Assembly (NCBI RefSeq): GCF_050003625.1
Contig: NC_134397.1
Span: 195,445,063 to 195,509,062, forward strand
Source of the DNA: Haematobia irritans
Taxonomy: Eukaryota; Arthropoda; Insecta; Diptera; Muscidae
Reading direction: 5' to 3'
DNA length: 64,000 nucleotides
The position numbers and the translations under genes are program-made. A model generated the notes under the pieces. The model did not search any database, had not been told where the DNA came from, and worked only from the letters and a program-made list of their open reading frames with translations. The stretch's first letter is position 1; every line of letters starts with the position of its first letter. Of this stretch, positions 11,519 through 24,030 are shown one piece after another.

Positions 11519-11846
11519 CTATGGCAGCCCGATGTATCAGGTTCACTTAGACTATTCAGTCCATTGTGATACCACATTGGTGAACTTCTCTCTTATCACT
11601 GAGTGCTGCCCGATTCCATGTTAAGCTCAATGACAAGGGACCTCCTTTTTATAGCCGAGTCCGAACGGCGTTCCACATTGCGGTGAAACCACTTAGTGAA
11701 GCTTTGAAACCCTCAGAAATGTCACCAGCAGCAGGTGGGATAATCCACCGCTGAAAAACTTTTTGGTGTTCGCTCGAAGCAGGAATCGAACCCACAACCT
11801 TGTTTATGCAAGGCGGACATGCTAACCATTGCACCACGATGTCTCA
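11519..11846 (-). mobile_element. tRNA-derived SINE, tail lost
   Basis: Same family as 3459-3812: A-box region GGTGCAATGGTTAGCATG and B-box region GGGTTCGATTCC read on the minus strand near 11843-11780, with the body present to GGGCTGCCA. The AACCTAACC tail is missing at the left edge. Its head abuts the MITE at 11847. Confidence 0.85.
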
Positions 11847-12088
11847 CGAAATTAATTGATCCAATTTTTAATTTTTAATTGAAATGTTTTCAAACACAGA
11901 AATGATAGTGTCAATTAAAAAAAATAATTGAAAATCAATTAAAAAATTAATTGATACTATTAATGTTTGTAATTGATTTTTGTTTCAATTAAAAATTGTT
12001 TAAATCAATTAAATTTTTAATTAAATATTTTTTAAAACTGAATTAAAATTTTAATTGGACAATTCTTCGTGTTATTTTTTTTTCTGTG
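11847..12088. mobile_element. AATT-rich MITE, one end missing
   Basis: Alternating (T)TAATTGA and TCAATTAA blocks make many short inverted repeats. The right end TTTTTTTCTGTG followed by TA (12089-12090) matches the ends of copies at 16439-16726 and 59651-59935. The left end was lost against the SINE. Confidence 0.6.
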
Positions 12089-12099
12089 TAAAGATACCC

Positions 12100-13200
12100 A
12101 TTTTTAAGTCGAATCGCTTAACTATAACCCAGCCAGCATTTCAAAGTTCCATTTCATCCTCCAACGCTACCACAGATTAGTAAATAAGTGACACTACAAC
12201 AATTGCTAACTGTGATGGGGAAACTTATCAAAAAGTACGAAATGTACATGAAAGTATTTTGCCATCACTATTGTCTCAAGAGTCATTTTATATTTTGTGA
12301 AACACCAAGCGCAACTAGCTTATACATTATTTAAATAAAAAGTGCCGAAAATATAGTTCTTATGCTTAAAATTGTGTAAGATATATTGGTGAACAATTTC
12401 CACTTTCCAAATGGAATAAAGTCATACCTTTTCAGATATTTTTCCAGACACACTGCCTCCATCAAGAATAGACACTGATAAACGCTGGAGCATTAGCCGA
12501 ATATAGCAGAACTGCAACTTAAAAATCAATATAATTCCTTTTTTAAGGCAATGTGTTTAATGTGTTTTTATTCGTGTAAATGTTATACATGTAATAATTT
12601 ATAAATTTTTATTCAAATTAATAACAATCGTATTTTACTTGTCCAAAATGTGATGCTACAACTATCTTAAAATGCACTTTGTCTAACAGTTTGAAGTAGC
12701 TCTTATTGGCGTCGTTCTAAATGTATCTAAAAAGGCACCTAATAAATGCACTTATGCGATTCTTTTTTGTTTGTATCTTGGCTTGGTACAAATTCTCAAT
12801 AGTGATGGCACTTTTGCGACAAGTTTTTGATATTGTATACGACTGTTTTCGACGTGATGGGGATTCCCCGAAGTGCCGTCAAATTCAACAAATTTTGACA
12901 GGGTAAGGACAAAACGACGTCATTGAAAAGTTTATCGAATTTTGGACAAGAAAAAAACTTTATAACAGGGAAATACCTCTTCTATGCTAAGCAAAATTCG
13001 CTTTCGTATTTTAAGCACATGAAATTTTTGGCCTCACGACAATATTTTTGTCAGTGTACTTATAACCTCAAAAAGCTTTACGATAGAGCTGTCAGTTTGC
13101 AGATTGCAACACTAAGGTTGCCCAATACCGCCAAATAAAAGGCAATCCTCGTATAAGAGCTGAGTAGATGTGCGAGAGAGCAACAAAATTTGTTCCATAA
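12100..13200. other. Non-coding block with dispersed-repeat similarity
   Basis: No host gene supported. At 12940-13050 the sequence (AAAAAAACTTTATAACAGG, CAAAATTCGCTTTCGTATTT, GGCCTCACGACAATATTT) matches the reverse complement of 15180-15300. At 13080-13135 it matches the 117-bp repeat at 1490. The open frame at 12721-12906 ends in a donor-like GGGTAAGG, but I find no domain in it. Confidence 0.45.
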
Positions 13201-13560
13201 TACATTTAAAAACAAGTAAGGAAAGTCTAAAGTCGGGCGGGGCCGACTATATTATACCCTGCACCACTTTGTAGATCTAAATTTTAGATACCATATCACA
13301 TCCGTCAAATGTGTTGGGGGCTATATATAAAGGTTTGTTTCAAATACATACATTTAAATATCACTCGATCTGGACAGAATTTGATAGACTTCTACAAAAT
13401 CTATAGACTCAAAATTTAAGTCGGCTAATGCACTAGGGTGGAACACAATGTTGGTAAAAAAAAATATGGGAACAATTTAAATCTGAAGCAATTTTAAGGA
13501 AACTTCGCAAAAGTTTATTTATGATTTATCGCTCCATATATATGTATTAGAAGTTTAGGA

Positions 13561-13660
13561 NNNNNNNNNNNNNNNNNNNNNNNNNNNNNNNNNNNNNNNN
13601 NNNNNNNNNNNNNNNNNNNNNNNNNNNNNNNNNNNNNNNNNNNNNNNNNNNNNNNNNNNN
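13561..13660. other. Assembly gap (100 N)
   Basis: Exactly 100 undetermined bases next to a long (TA)n run. The size is the conventional placeholder for an unknown gap length. Confidence 0.95.
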
Positions 13661-14015
<355 letters not shown>

Positions 14016-14279
14016 AGCTATATCTAAATCTGAACTGATTTCTTCCAAAATCATTCATACTTTTGCCAAATTTTAAGTCGATTGGACTAAAACTGCGACC
14101 TAGACTTTGATTACACAAATGTGTTCACGGACATGGCTATATCGACTCAGGAGCCCACCCTGAGCATTTTTGCCAAAGATACCATGTGTCTATCTCGTCT
14201 CCTTCTGTGTGTTGCAAACGTATGCACTAACTTATAATACCCTGTTTCACAGTGTGGCACAGGGTATAAAAAATCATCT

Positions 14280-15480
14280 ATGATATATAGCACGTCAATT
14301 TCTATTCTTAATCACAAATATATATCATTCTCAAATAACAGATCTACTAAAGCCTATATTACATCAGTTGATCTATCTACCAAATATCAGTACACTTTGT
14401 ACTACTTATAAAAACGTACGTAGTGTATTAATTATAATAAAATTATTTCTGTAGTTAACACATCGTAAAGTTTATTTCTATCATAAGTGTGTACATCTAC
14501 AAACAAAAATTACGTTTTGTGCAAATCTTAAGATAAAGTAGAAAACTTACAAAAAACAAAGACGTAACATAACACATACCAAGAACAATACGAGTACTAT
14601 TCGAAAATTCATTGATTACAGTTAGCGGAATACACAAGGTGATGTGGTAAACAAATGAGATAGAAGAGAAATTATTGTCCATCTCGGAGAAAGCGGAAGT
14701 GAACGATCTCCATATCCATATATTAGAGATCATATATTTTGTAGAAATGATGCGAAATCAAAACGGATGCACTAACTCACACGTGCGTATATAAAATGAC
14801 TCATGTGGCACGAGCCATTAGGGAATGTGACGTAGGTTATTGCATTTATTTCAACAGATATTGAGATACTGCCTAAAGGTGAACAAATTTTTGCACCATA
14901 CGTAGACATTGGGAAAGGGTAAACAGATGTACGTAGATAATGATGATGGTGATGAGATCAGATTTTAAAATAAGTGCAAGTCATTAGGGGTAAAAATGAT
15001 AGGATCTCCTAAAAGTATAGAAAGGCAAATAATAAATATTGAACGTAAAGTTCAAAGAAATTTTATTAAAGTACCCTTTTAAATTAACATGAAAAAGCGA
15101 TTATGTATTTAATTCAATTGTCTCAAGTTTATATTCAAAAGATCTTCCTGAATCTTTTAGTGATTCAGTTGAAATTAGGTACGCTGTAAAAAATATTGTC
15201 GTGAGGTCAAAGATTTTATGCCCTTCAAATAAGAATGCGAATTTTGCAAGGAAGACTCATTTCTCTATTATAAAGATTTTTTCCTTGTTTTTCCAAAAGT
15301 TGATCACCTTTACGAGATTCGACTTAAAACTGAGTGTCTTCACATGAAAGACAATTTTGATTGACATTTTTTTCCAGTGCACTTGGGCAAATTTCCGATC
15401 GTATATATTTTAGATTTTTACGCTTGATATATATATGTATCGTCAAAACGGATTAGATTCATCAATAAAGGCGATTTAAT
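14280..15480. other. Inverted, diverged partner of the 10.6-11.3 kb block
   Basis: The reverse complement of about 14430-15000 aligns by eye with 10640-11280. Positions 15180-15300 align with 12940-13050, also inverted. Because the two right-hand parts are in a different order from the left-hand parts, this is not one simple inversion. No coding gene recognised. Confidence 0.55.
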
Positions 15481-15900
15481 AGATAATCTCCCTTATGTAT
15501 CAACTCTGAGTGTTTCCTTAAAAGCCTTTCATACATACATACATACATATGTATGTATATCACTTGCTCTACACAAACTATAAATTTTTAAGTCTTACCA
15601 TTTAATTGTTAAATTCATCAATATTATGATCACCTATTACTCAAAAGCTATAAATTCTAACCATAAACAAATCATCGAAAAAATTGGACACTTGGTTATT
15701 GGTTTAAATAGAAAATAAGCAAATCAGTATAAACTATGAAAATCACCTTCATCATGATACATGATACACTAAGTGGGGGTGAATTATGTAGGCAAAAGTT
15801 TCTTTTTCACTTTCGCCTATAAAATAAAAATTGAGGGTGTTTGTAAACGGAGGCCAAAAACCCAAAAATTGTAGATTTATTACTGTTACAACTAAGTGGT
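15481..15900. other. Non-coding, nothing recognised
   Basis: Contains a short (CATA)n run near 15530-15550 and no credible open frame. Confidence 0.5.
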
Positions 15901-16438
15901 ACTTAAAAACGAAATAAAATTTTGACAAAGTTTTCAATAGAAATACAATTTTGACAAAATTTTCTATGGAAATAAAATTCTGCTAAAATCCACTTCATAA
16001 ATAAAATTTTGCTAAATTTTCTATATAAATAAATATTTTGCCAAATTTTCCATATAAATAAAATTTTGCCAAATTTTCTATAGAAATAAAATTTGGACAA
16101 ACAAAAAATTGGACAAAATTTTCTATAGCAATAAAACTTTGATACAATTTTGACAAAATTTGATATACAAATAAAATTTTCTATGGCGATAAAATGTTGA
16201 TAAAATTTTCAATAGAAATAAAATATTGACAAAATTTGATATAGAAATAAAATTTTGACATTTTTTTTCTATAGCAATAAAATTTTGACAAAATTTTCAA
16301 TAGAAATAATATTTTGACAAAATTTTCTATGGAAATAAAATTTTGACAAAGTTTTCTATAGAAATCAATTTTTTTACAAAGAAATAAAATTGTGGACAAA
16401 TTTTCTGTATAAACATAATTTTGACAAAGTTTTCTATA

Positions 16439-16726
16439 CACACAAAAAAATTTCACGAAAAATTTTCCAATTAAAATTTTAATTGAGTTTTAAAAAATAT
16501 TCAATTAAAAATTTAATTGATTCAACAAATTTTTTAATTAAAACTAAAATCAATCACAAAAATAATAGTATCAATTAATTTTTTAATTGGATCAATTAAC
16601 TTTTTAATTGACCTTCAATTAATTTTTTAATTGATACTATCATTTCTGTGATCGAAGACATTTCAATTAAAAATTAATTGGATCAATTAATTTCGTGATT
16701 GAATGAGAAAAATTTTTTTTTGTGTG
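16439..16726. mobile_element. AATT-rich MITE with TA duplication
   Basis: Ends CACACAAAAAAATTTC on the left and AAATTTTTTTTTGTGTG on the right form a terminal inverted repeat. TA flanks at 16437-16438 and 16727-16728, precisely within the CTATAGAAA core of a 29-bp unit. The interior has nested inverted blocks such as ATCAATTAATTTTTTAATTG. Relatives lie at 11847, 21017, 56945 and 59651. Confidence 0.85.
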
Positions 16727-17928
16727 TAGAAATAAAATTTTGACATAATTTTCTATAGAAATAAAATTTTGGCAAAATTTTCTATAGAAATAAAATTTAG
16801 ACAAAATTTTCTGTATAAATACAATTTTGACAAAGTTTTCTATAGAAATAAAATTTAGACAAAATTTTCTGAATAAATACAATTTTGACAAAGTTTTCTG
16901 TAGAAATAAAATTTTAACAAAATTTTCATTGAAAATAAAATTTTGATAAAAATTTTTCTATAGCAATGCAATTTTTTTCTATAGAAATAAAATTTTGAAA
17001 AATTTTTCAATATAAATAAAACTTTGAAAAATTTTTCTATGGAAAAAAAAATCTTCACAAAAATTTTAATAAAAAAATGACAAAATTTTCTATAGAAATA
17101 AAATTTTGACAAAATTTGCTATAGAAATAAAATATTGACAACATTTTTTGTAAAATTAAAATTTTGACAAAAATTTTAATAGAAATACATTTTGACAAAA
17201 TTTTGAAAAACTTTTCTATATAAATAAAACTTTGACAAATTTTTCTGTGGAAATAAAATCTTGACAAAATTTTTAATATAAATAAAATTTTGACAAAATT
17301 TTTCAATAGCAAATAAAATTTAAAAGAAAATCTATAAACAAAATTTTGACAAAATTTTCTATAGAAATAAAATTTTGATAAAAATGTCTATGGGAGTAAA
17401 ATTTGACAAAAATGTCTATAGAATTGATATGTTGACAAATTTTGACAAAATTTTCTATAGCAATAAAACTTTGATAAAATTTTGACAAAATTTGATATAG
17501 AAATAAAATTTTGACAATTTTTATAAAATTTTCAATAGAAAAAAAATATTGATAAAATATGATTTAGAAATAAATTTTTGACAATTTTTTTTTCTATAGC
17601 AATAACATCTTTCTATAGACAGTTCTCTATAGAAATCAAATTTCTTACAAAGAAATAAAATTGTGATCAAATTTTCTATAAAATAAACATTTTGACAAAA
17701 TTTTCTATAGAAATAAAATTGTGATCAAATTTTCTTTAGAAATAAAACTTTGACAAAATTTGCTATAGCAATAAAATTTTGACAACATTTTCTATAGAAA
17801 TAACATTTTGACAAAATTTGCTATAGCAATAAAATTTTGACAACATTTTCTATAGAAATAAAATTTTGACAAAATTGTCTATAGAAATAAAATTTTGATA
17901 AATTTGATATGGAAATAAAATGTTGACA

Positions 17929-18016
17929 CAGGTCGAAAACCTGTGTTGTTAGCACCTATATTACCTGTTTATTTTCATAATTCATTATGATTGTAAATAT
18001 ATAAATAAATAACTAA
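17929..18016 (+). mobile_element. 88-bp retroposon, copy 2, with 16-bp target duplication
   Basis: The body starts CAGGTCGAAAACCTGTG and ends AAATAAATAACT. Perfect direct repeats AAATAAAATGTTGACA flank it at 17913-17928 and 18017-18032. The start folds into a perfect 5-bp stem (CAGGT/ACCTG) with a CGAAA loop. It is the same length as copy 1 at 7203-7290. Confidence 0.85.
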
Positions 18017-19131
18017 AAATAAAATGTTGACAATGTTTTTCCATAGCAATAACGTCTTGACAGTTTTCTATAAAAATCAAATTTTTTACAAAGAAATAAA
18101 ATTTTGATAAAATTTTCTATAGAAATAAAATTTTGACAAAATTTTCTATAGAAATAAAATTTTGACAAAGTTTTCTATAGAAATAAAATTTTGACAAAGA
18201 ATTAAAATGTTGACAAAATTGTCTATATAAATAAATTTTAACAAAATTTTCTATGGAAATACAATTTTGATAAATTTTTCTATAGAAATAACATTTTGAC
18301 AACATTTTCTAATGCAATAAAATTTGACAAAATTTTCTATAAAAAAAATGTTGATAAAAATGTGTATAGAAATTAAATTTGACAAAAATGTCTATAGAAA
18401 TAAAATTTTGACAAAATTATTTATAGAAATAAAATTTTCTATAGCGATAAAATTTTGATAAAATTTTCAATAGAAATAAAGTATTGACAAAATTTGATAT
18501 AGAAATATAAATTTTGACAATTTTTTCTATTGCAATAAAATTTTGTCAAAATTTTCTATAGCAATAAAATGTTGATAAAATTTCAATAGAAATAAAATAT
18601 TGACAAAATTTGGTATAGAAACTAAATTTTGACAAAGTTTTCGATAGAAATCACATTTTGTACAAAGAAATAGAATTGTGATCAAATTTTCTATAGAAAT
18701 AAAATTTTGGCAAAATTTTCTATAGAAATAATCTTTTGACAAAATTTTCTATAGAAATAAAATTTTTGCAAAATTTTCTATAGCAATAAAACTTTGACAA
18801 AATTTTCTGTATAAATACAATATTGACAAAGTTTTCTATAGATATAAAATTTGACAAAGAAATAAAATTTTGACAAAATTTTCGATAGCAATGAAATTTT
18901 GACAAAATTTTCTATAGAAATAAAATTTTAACAAAATTTTCTATGGAAATAAAATGTTGATACAATTTTCTATAAAAATAAAATTTTGAAAAGCTTTGCT
19001 ATATAAATAAAACTATGGAAATAAAATCTTGCAAAATTTTTAATAAAAAAATTGGCAAAATTTTCTATAGAGATAAAATATTGACAAAATTTTCTATAGC
19101 AAATAAAATTTTGAAAAAAATTTATATAAAA

Positions 19132-19210
19132 AAATAGTTGTTGCTGTCGTTGTTGTTGCTGTTCTTTGAAGCTGATGCGTTAGTAATGATTTAAGTTTTT
19201 TATTTTTTAT
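19132..19210 (+). repeat. Patch of nearby unique sequence copied into the array
   Basis: ATAGTTGTTGCTG through GCGTTAGTAATGATTTAAG and TTTATTGAAGTA match 20162-20233, about 1 kb to the right outside the array. Units of the 29-bp repeat lie on both sides of the patch. This suggests a templated insertion or gene conversion. Confidence 0.75.
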
Positions 19211-19503
19211 TGAAGTAAATTTTCTATAGCAAATAAAATTTTGAAAAAAAATCTATAAAAAAATTGACAAAATTTTCTATAGAAACAAAATGTTGTCAAC
19301 ATATGATAACAATAAAATTTTGATTAAATTTTCTATTGAAATAAAATTTTGACAAACTTTTCTATAGAAATACAATTTTGACAAAATTTTCTATAGAAAT
19401 CATATTTTGAAAAATTTTCTATAGAAATAAAATTGTGAAAAATGTTCTATAGAAAAAAAGTTTGAGAAAATTTTCTATAGAAATAAAATTTTGACAAAAT
19501 AAG

Positions 19504-20830
19504 TTTTTTTTTGGTTGATATTTTTTTCTCCAAATTTTTGGCATTATTATCTTCTCTTGACTCACATTTTCTGGTCCTTGGAATTTGTTATTTTTATAAG
19601 AACCAATTTACGGTTAACATTGTGATATAGATCCTTGGTAAAATTTGTTTCCCAAATTTACTTTATCGTGAATACTTTCCAACTAGTTTTATTTATATTT
19701 GACCTCTTAATCTTTAATTAGATAATCTCGTAAACTTCTTTACGGTACTTTGACATACACGACCCATCTTAATGTCTCTATTCGGCTATAAAGAGGCGAA
19801 TAGTGTTTATTCAAAATCATTTCAAAATGATTTCAAGATGTTTTATTGTGTTCGTATGCATGTATGAATGTATCTCCGTTGGCCGCTCGTTTTGATGACG
19901 ACAAGATGAACGAGTGCGTTTTGTCAGTACTCACATTGTATTTACGCACTTTGTATCCTTGAGTGTGCGCGAATGCTTACACTAGAATTGAGAAGAGACG
20001 AAGATGATGATGATGACGATGTTAATGATGGCGATAATGATGATGGTGGAGACGAAGGTAATGGCAATTATTATGATGTTAATGGTGGTCATCACTGATG
20101 AACGCACACACACAAACACAAACACAGATAGAATCGTATTGTCGAATATTTACGATTTCTTATAGTTGTTGCTGTTCTTTTAAGCTGACGCGTTAGTAAT
20201 GATTTAAGTTTTTTTTTTTTTTATTGAAGTACATTTGTTGTTGTTAGACACTCATAAATGATTATAGTGTATGTGTGCTTGTTTTTTTTAATTATCAATA
20301 TAAGGTAGTATGGGTGTCCATTCGATGCAGAAGGGAGAGTTTAAATGTGTGTTCATTTGTTTCTTTTTTTTTGTTTTGTATATTTTAATGAGTTGAATCG
20401 ATCCGTTGGTCGATTTGTTAGTCATAAAAATCGTATTTATGTTTGTTGCTGGAGGTGGTTTTATGTTATATTGGGATTTCTTTTAAATCATCGACATTAA
20501 ACGTCATGTTCGTTTTCACATATCAATTTGGTTTTAGTGTTTATTATTTTTTTTATACCTCTTTTGTTTATTTAAAGTGGTGATCATTTTATATTCCATT
20601 ATTTTTTTTTACATATGAAATAATCTAATTAGTTAAGGGCTATAGCCATTGTGTTGGCGTTGTGATATCGAATATATTACTTTTTTGATACAGTTCCAAC
20701 TTCCTATAATAATGAACTTTGGAAAGTATGAAATAAAAAAGACTTGCGTTCCCTACTTAACTAATTAGTGTAAATTTTAATAAGATTTATTAGATTAGAT
20801 TGGATAATAGAAGTTCTATATTAGCTCGAT
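19504..20830. other. Unique intergenic or intronic sequence
   Basis: No coding gene recognised. Contains GATGATGATGATGACGATG-type triplet runs at 20000-20090, an (AC)-rich run at 20103-20125 and several poly-T runs. Confidence 0.5.
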
Positions 20831-20990
20831 TTTATAGCCGAGTCCTAAGCTGAAACCACTTTTAGAAGCTACGTAGCTACAGAGAGGAGACAATCCAACG
20901 CTGTTTGTTGGATTGTCCCTTTGTTTGGTATTTGGTCAAAACTTGGATTGAATCCATGTTCGTTTGTTATGCATTGATTTAAGAGATTTA
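20831..20990 (-). mobile_element. Decayed tRNA-derived SINE
   Basis: TATAGCCGAGTCC, GAAACCACTTTTAGAAGCT, GACAATCCAACGCTG and TTGGATTGAATCCATG follow, in order, the body and B-box region of the SINE at 3459-3812. Many deletions mark it as old. Confidence 0.6.
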
Positions 20991-21016
20991 TTAATAAAAA
21001 CAGTTTTTGTACTCTA

Positions 21017-21275
21017 CACAGACAACAAAATCACCAGCATTTTTCCAATTAGCATTTTAATTGAATTTTAAAAAGTTGTCAATTAAAAATCTAATTTGTT
21101 CAATAAATTTAAAATCTATATAATTTGATTTTTTGATTCTTTTCTATTTGATAAATTACGACAATAAATAATTGCAAAAACTATTTGTTCAAGTCATTTT
21201 TTAATTAACGTTGGGTTGATACTCTCATTCCTGTGATGCAATTAAATTCGTTAGTTGCAGAAAAACATATTTTAG
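21017..21275. mobile_element. Decayed AATT-rich MITE
   Basis: It starts CACAGACAACAAAATCAC after TA and contains ATTTTAATTGAATTTT, TTGATACTCTCATTCCTGTG and AATTAAATTCG blocks shared with 16439-16726. The right end is not sharp. Confidence 0.5.
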
Positions 21276-21764
21276 AATAGGTGAACATTTTAATGTCGTG
21301 GTGTATTTTTACATTTTAGAATAAATATAAGGACAATATGCTCTCACAAAGATTATAAAGTACATTTCGGCTAATAAAAGTACTATTTCGTGGTCAATTT
21401 GGTACCGTTTTACCATGTTCAGTGTTTAGTTGGAATAGCTGGAAAAACTCTCATCTTGGAAGTGTACGGTCAACAAATTGACCGTCTAAAGGAATTTGAT
21501 TCCATTTATAGCTATCAAATCGGACTACTGGTTTTGATTATTTTAGCTAGCACTTTTAACTATTTAAGCCATTAATCTCAGTTATGAAGTACGTACGTGT
21601 TATGGATTGGGCATTTTAGAGTGCAATTTCCCATTATGCGTATACTTTATATGGACAACCTGAAGCGATAAATATACGGCCCCCTGTACGTTACAAAAGC
21701 ATAGCAATAAAATTTGGAAGTTATTCCCAAGTCATTGCTTTCGTCTTAAAAATAAGCAAAAAAT
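21276..21764. other. Non-coding, nothing recognised
   Basis: The open frame at 21390-21575 shows no domain. GCGTATACTTTATATGG at about 21638 recurs near 24068, on the other side of the next array. Confidence 0.4.
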
Positions 21765-24030
21765 AAAATAAAAATTAAAATTTTGACAAAATTTTCGATA
21801 GAAATAAAATATTGACAAAATTTTCTATTGAAATAAAATTTTGACAAAATTTTCTATAGAAATTAAAATTTTGACAAAATTTCCTACAAAAATAAATTTT
21901 TTAAAACAAATTTCTATAGAAATAAAATTTTGACAGTATATTCTATAGAAAAATAAAATTTTGACAAAATTTTCTATAGAAATAAAGTTTTGACAAAATT
22001 TTCTATAGAAATAAAATTTTGACAAAATTTTCTATAGAAATAAAATTTTGACAAAATTGTCTATAGAAATAAAATGTTGACAAAATTTTCTATAGAAATA
22101 AAATATTGTCAAAATTTTCTATAGAAATAAAATTTTGTCAAAATTTTCTATAGAAATAAAATTTTGACAAAATTTTCAATAGAAATAAAATATTGACAAA
22201 ATTTACTTAGAAATAAAATATTGACAAAATTTTCTATTGAAATAAAATTTTGACAGTATATTCTATAGAAATAAAATTTTGACATTTTCTACAGAAATAA
22301 AATTAAAAAAAAAAAAAATCTATAGACATAAAATTAAAAAAAAAAAACATACTATAGAAATAACATTTTTAGAAGATTTTCTATAAAAATAAAATGTTGA
22401 CAAAATTTTTTTAGAAACAGAATTTTTTAACGAAATAAAATTTTGAAAAAATTTCTATAGAAATAAAATTTTGACGAAATTTTCTATAAAAATAAAATTT
22501 TGACAAAATTATGTATACAAAAAAATTTTTGACAAAATTGTCTATGGAAATAATGTTTTGACAAGATTTTTCTATAGAAATAACATTTTGACAAAATTTT
22601 CTATAGAAATAACATTTTGACAAAATTTCCTATAGAAATAAAACTAAAAAAAATCTATAATTAAAATTAAAAAAAATCTATAAATAAAATTTAAAAGAAA
22701 AATCTCTAAATAAAATTAAAACAAAACAAAATTAAAAAACATACTATAGAAATAAAACGTTGACATTTTCTATAGAATTAAAATGTTGATAACATTGACA
22801 AAAAAAAATTTGACAAAATTTTCTATAGAAGTAAAATTTTGACAAAATTTTCTATAGAAATAAAATGTTGACAAAATTTTCTAAAGAAATAAAACTTTGA
22901 AAAAATTTGTATAGAAATAAAATTTTGACGAAATTTTCTATAAAAATAATTTTTTGACAAAATTTTCTATGGAAATAAGATTTTGACAAATAAATTTGAC
23001 AAGCATACTTTTCCTCTGTTGGTTAATCTACACTTGCAGTGTAGTCAATGTATGGTTTTAAGCTGAGATCAAAAACAACAATAAATAACATTTTGACAAA
23101 ATTTCCTATAGAAATAAAATAAAAAAAATCTATAAATAAAATTAAAAAAATACTATAGAAATAAAATGTTGACAAATTTTTCTATAGAATTAAAATGTTG
23201 ACAAAATTTTCTATAGAAATAAATTTTTTAAAACAAATTTCTTCAGAAATAAAATTTTGAAAAAATCTATATAAATAAACTTTTTCCATTATCGATAGAA
23301 ATAAAACTTTGTAAAAAAAATACTATAGAAATAACATGTTGACAAAATTTTATATAGAAATAAAATGTTGACAAAATTGTCTATGGAAATAAAATTTTGA
23401 CAAGATTTTTCTATACAAAATAAAATTTTGACAAATTTTTCTATAGAAATAAAATTTTGACAAAATTTTCTATAGAAATAAAATTTTGACAAATTTTTCT
23501 ACAGAAATAAAATTTTGACAAAATTTTCTATAGAAATAAAATGTTGGCAAAATTTTCTATAGAAATAAAATGTTGGAAAAATTTTCTATTGAAATAAAAT
23601 TTTGAGAAAATTGTCTATTGAAATAAAATTTTGAGAAAATTTTCTATAGAAATAAAATTTTGACAAAATTTTCTATAGAAATAAAATTTTGACAAAATAA
23701 AATGTTGGCAAAATTTTCTATAGAAATAAAATGTTGACAAAATTTTCTATAGAAATAAAATTTGTACAAAGTTTCCTATAGAAATAAAATTTTGACAAAA
23801 TTTTCTATAGAAATAAAATTTAGACAAAATTTCCTAAAGAAATAAATTTTTTTAAAACAAATTTCTATAGAAATACAATTTTGAGAAAAAAAATCTATAG
23901 AAAGAAAATTTTTATAATATTGATAGAAATAAAATTTTGTAACATACTATTTTTTTGTTTGGTAGTTTTTTGGTAAAAATTTCTTAAAATGTTGGTTGAT
24001 TATTTTTGGCTCGATTGGCAACCGTGGTTA
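21765..24030 (+). repeat. 29-bp tandem array with 3' tail module
   Basis: Degenerate 29-bp units run to about 23945, followed by the tail TTTGGTAGTTTTTTGGTAAA ... TTATTTTTGGCTCGATTGGC AACCGTGGTTATCGATAGTG. The tail matches those at 8750-8808 plus 9981, at 27420-27470 and at 53780-53815. A foreign piece at about 23003-23085 (CATACTTTTCCTCTGTTGG ... TTAAGCTGAGATCAAAAAC) is the inverted counterpart of 33117-33205. Confidence 0.85.

Larger units (their letters stand above)
15903..19503 (+). repeat. 29-bp tandem array (largest of the left half)
   Basis: Continuous degenerate copies of the 29-bp unit, here mostly the ATTTTGACAAA variant rather than the ATTTTGAAAAA variant that dominates 5813-8760. 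It is interrupted by a MITE (16439-16726), an 88-bp retroposon (17929-18016) and a patch copied from nearby unique sequence (19132-19210). No head or tail module is seen at either edge. Minus-strand frames reading YFYRKFCQNFISIENFVKIL are translations of the repeat, not genes. Confidence 0.9.

Noticed and set aside
12721..12906. Frame ending ILTG before GTAAGG as the missing 5' kinase exon
   Set aside because: It lacks the His/Cys spacing of a C1 half-finger and the exit phase and sequence do not fit the exon at 40892.
15903..19503. Repeated minus-strand frames reading YFYRKFCQNFISIENFVKIL as a repetitive protein
   Set aside because: They are translations of the 29-bp unit, change frame with each unit, and end wherever a unit has an indel. 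The same frames appear in every array.
21765..23945. CRISPR-like regular repeats
   Set aside because: Units are contiguous without unique spacers, and splice sites, SINEs and mariners show a eukaryotic genome.
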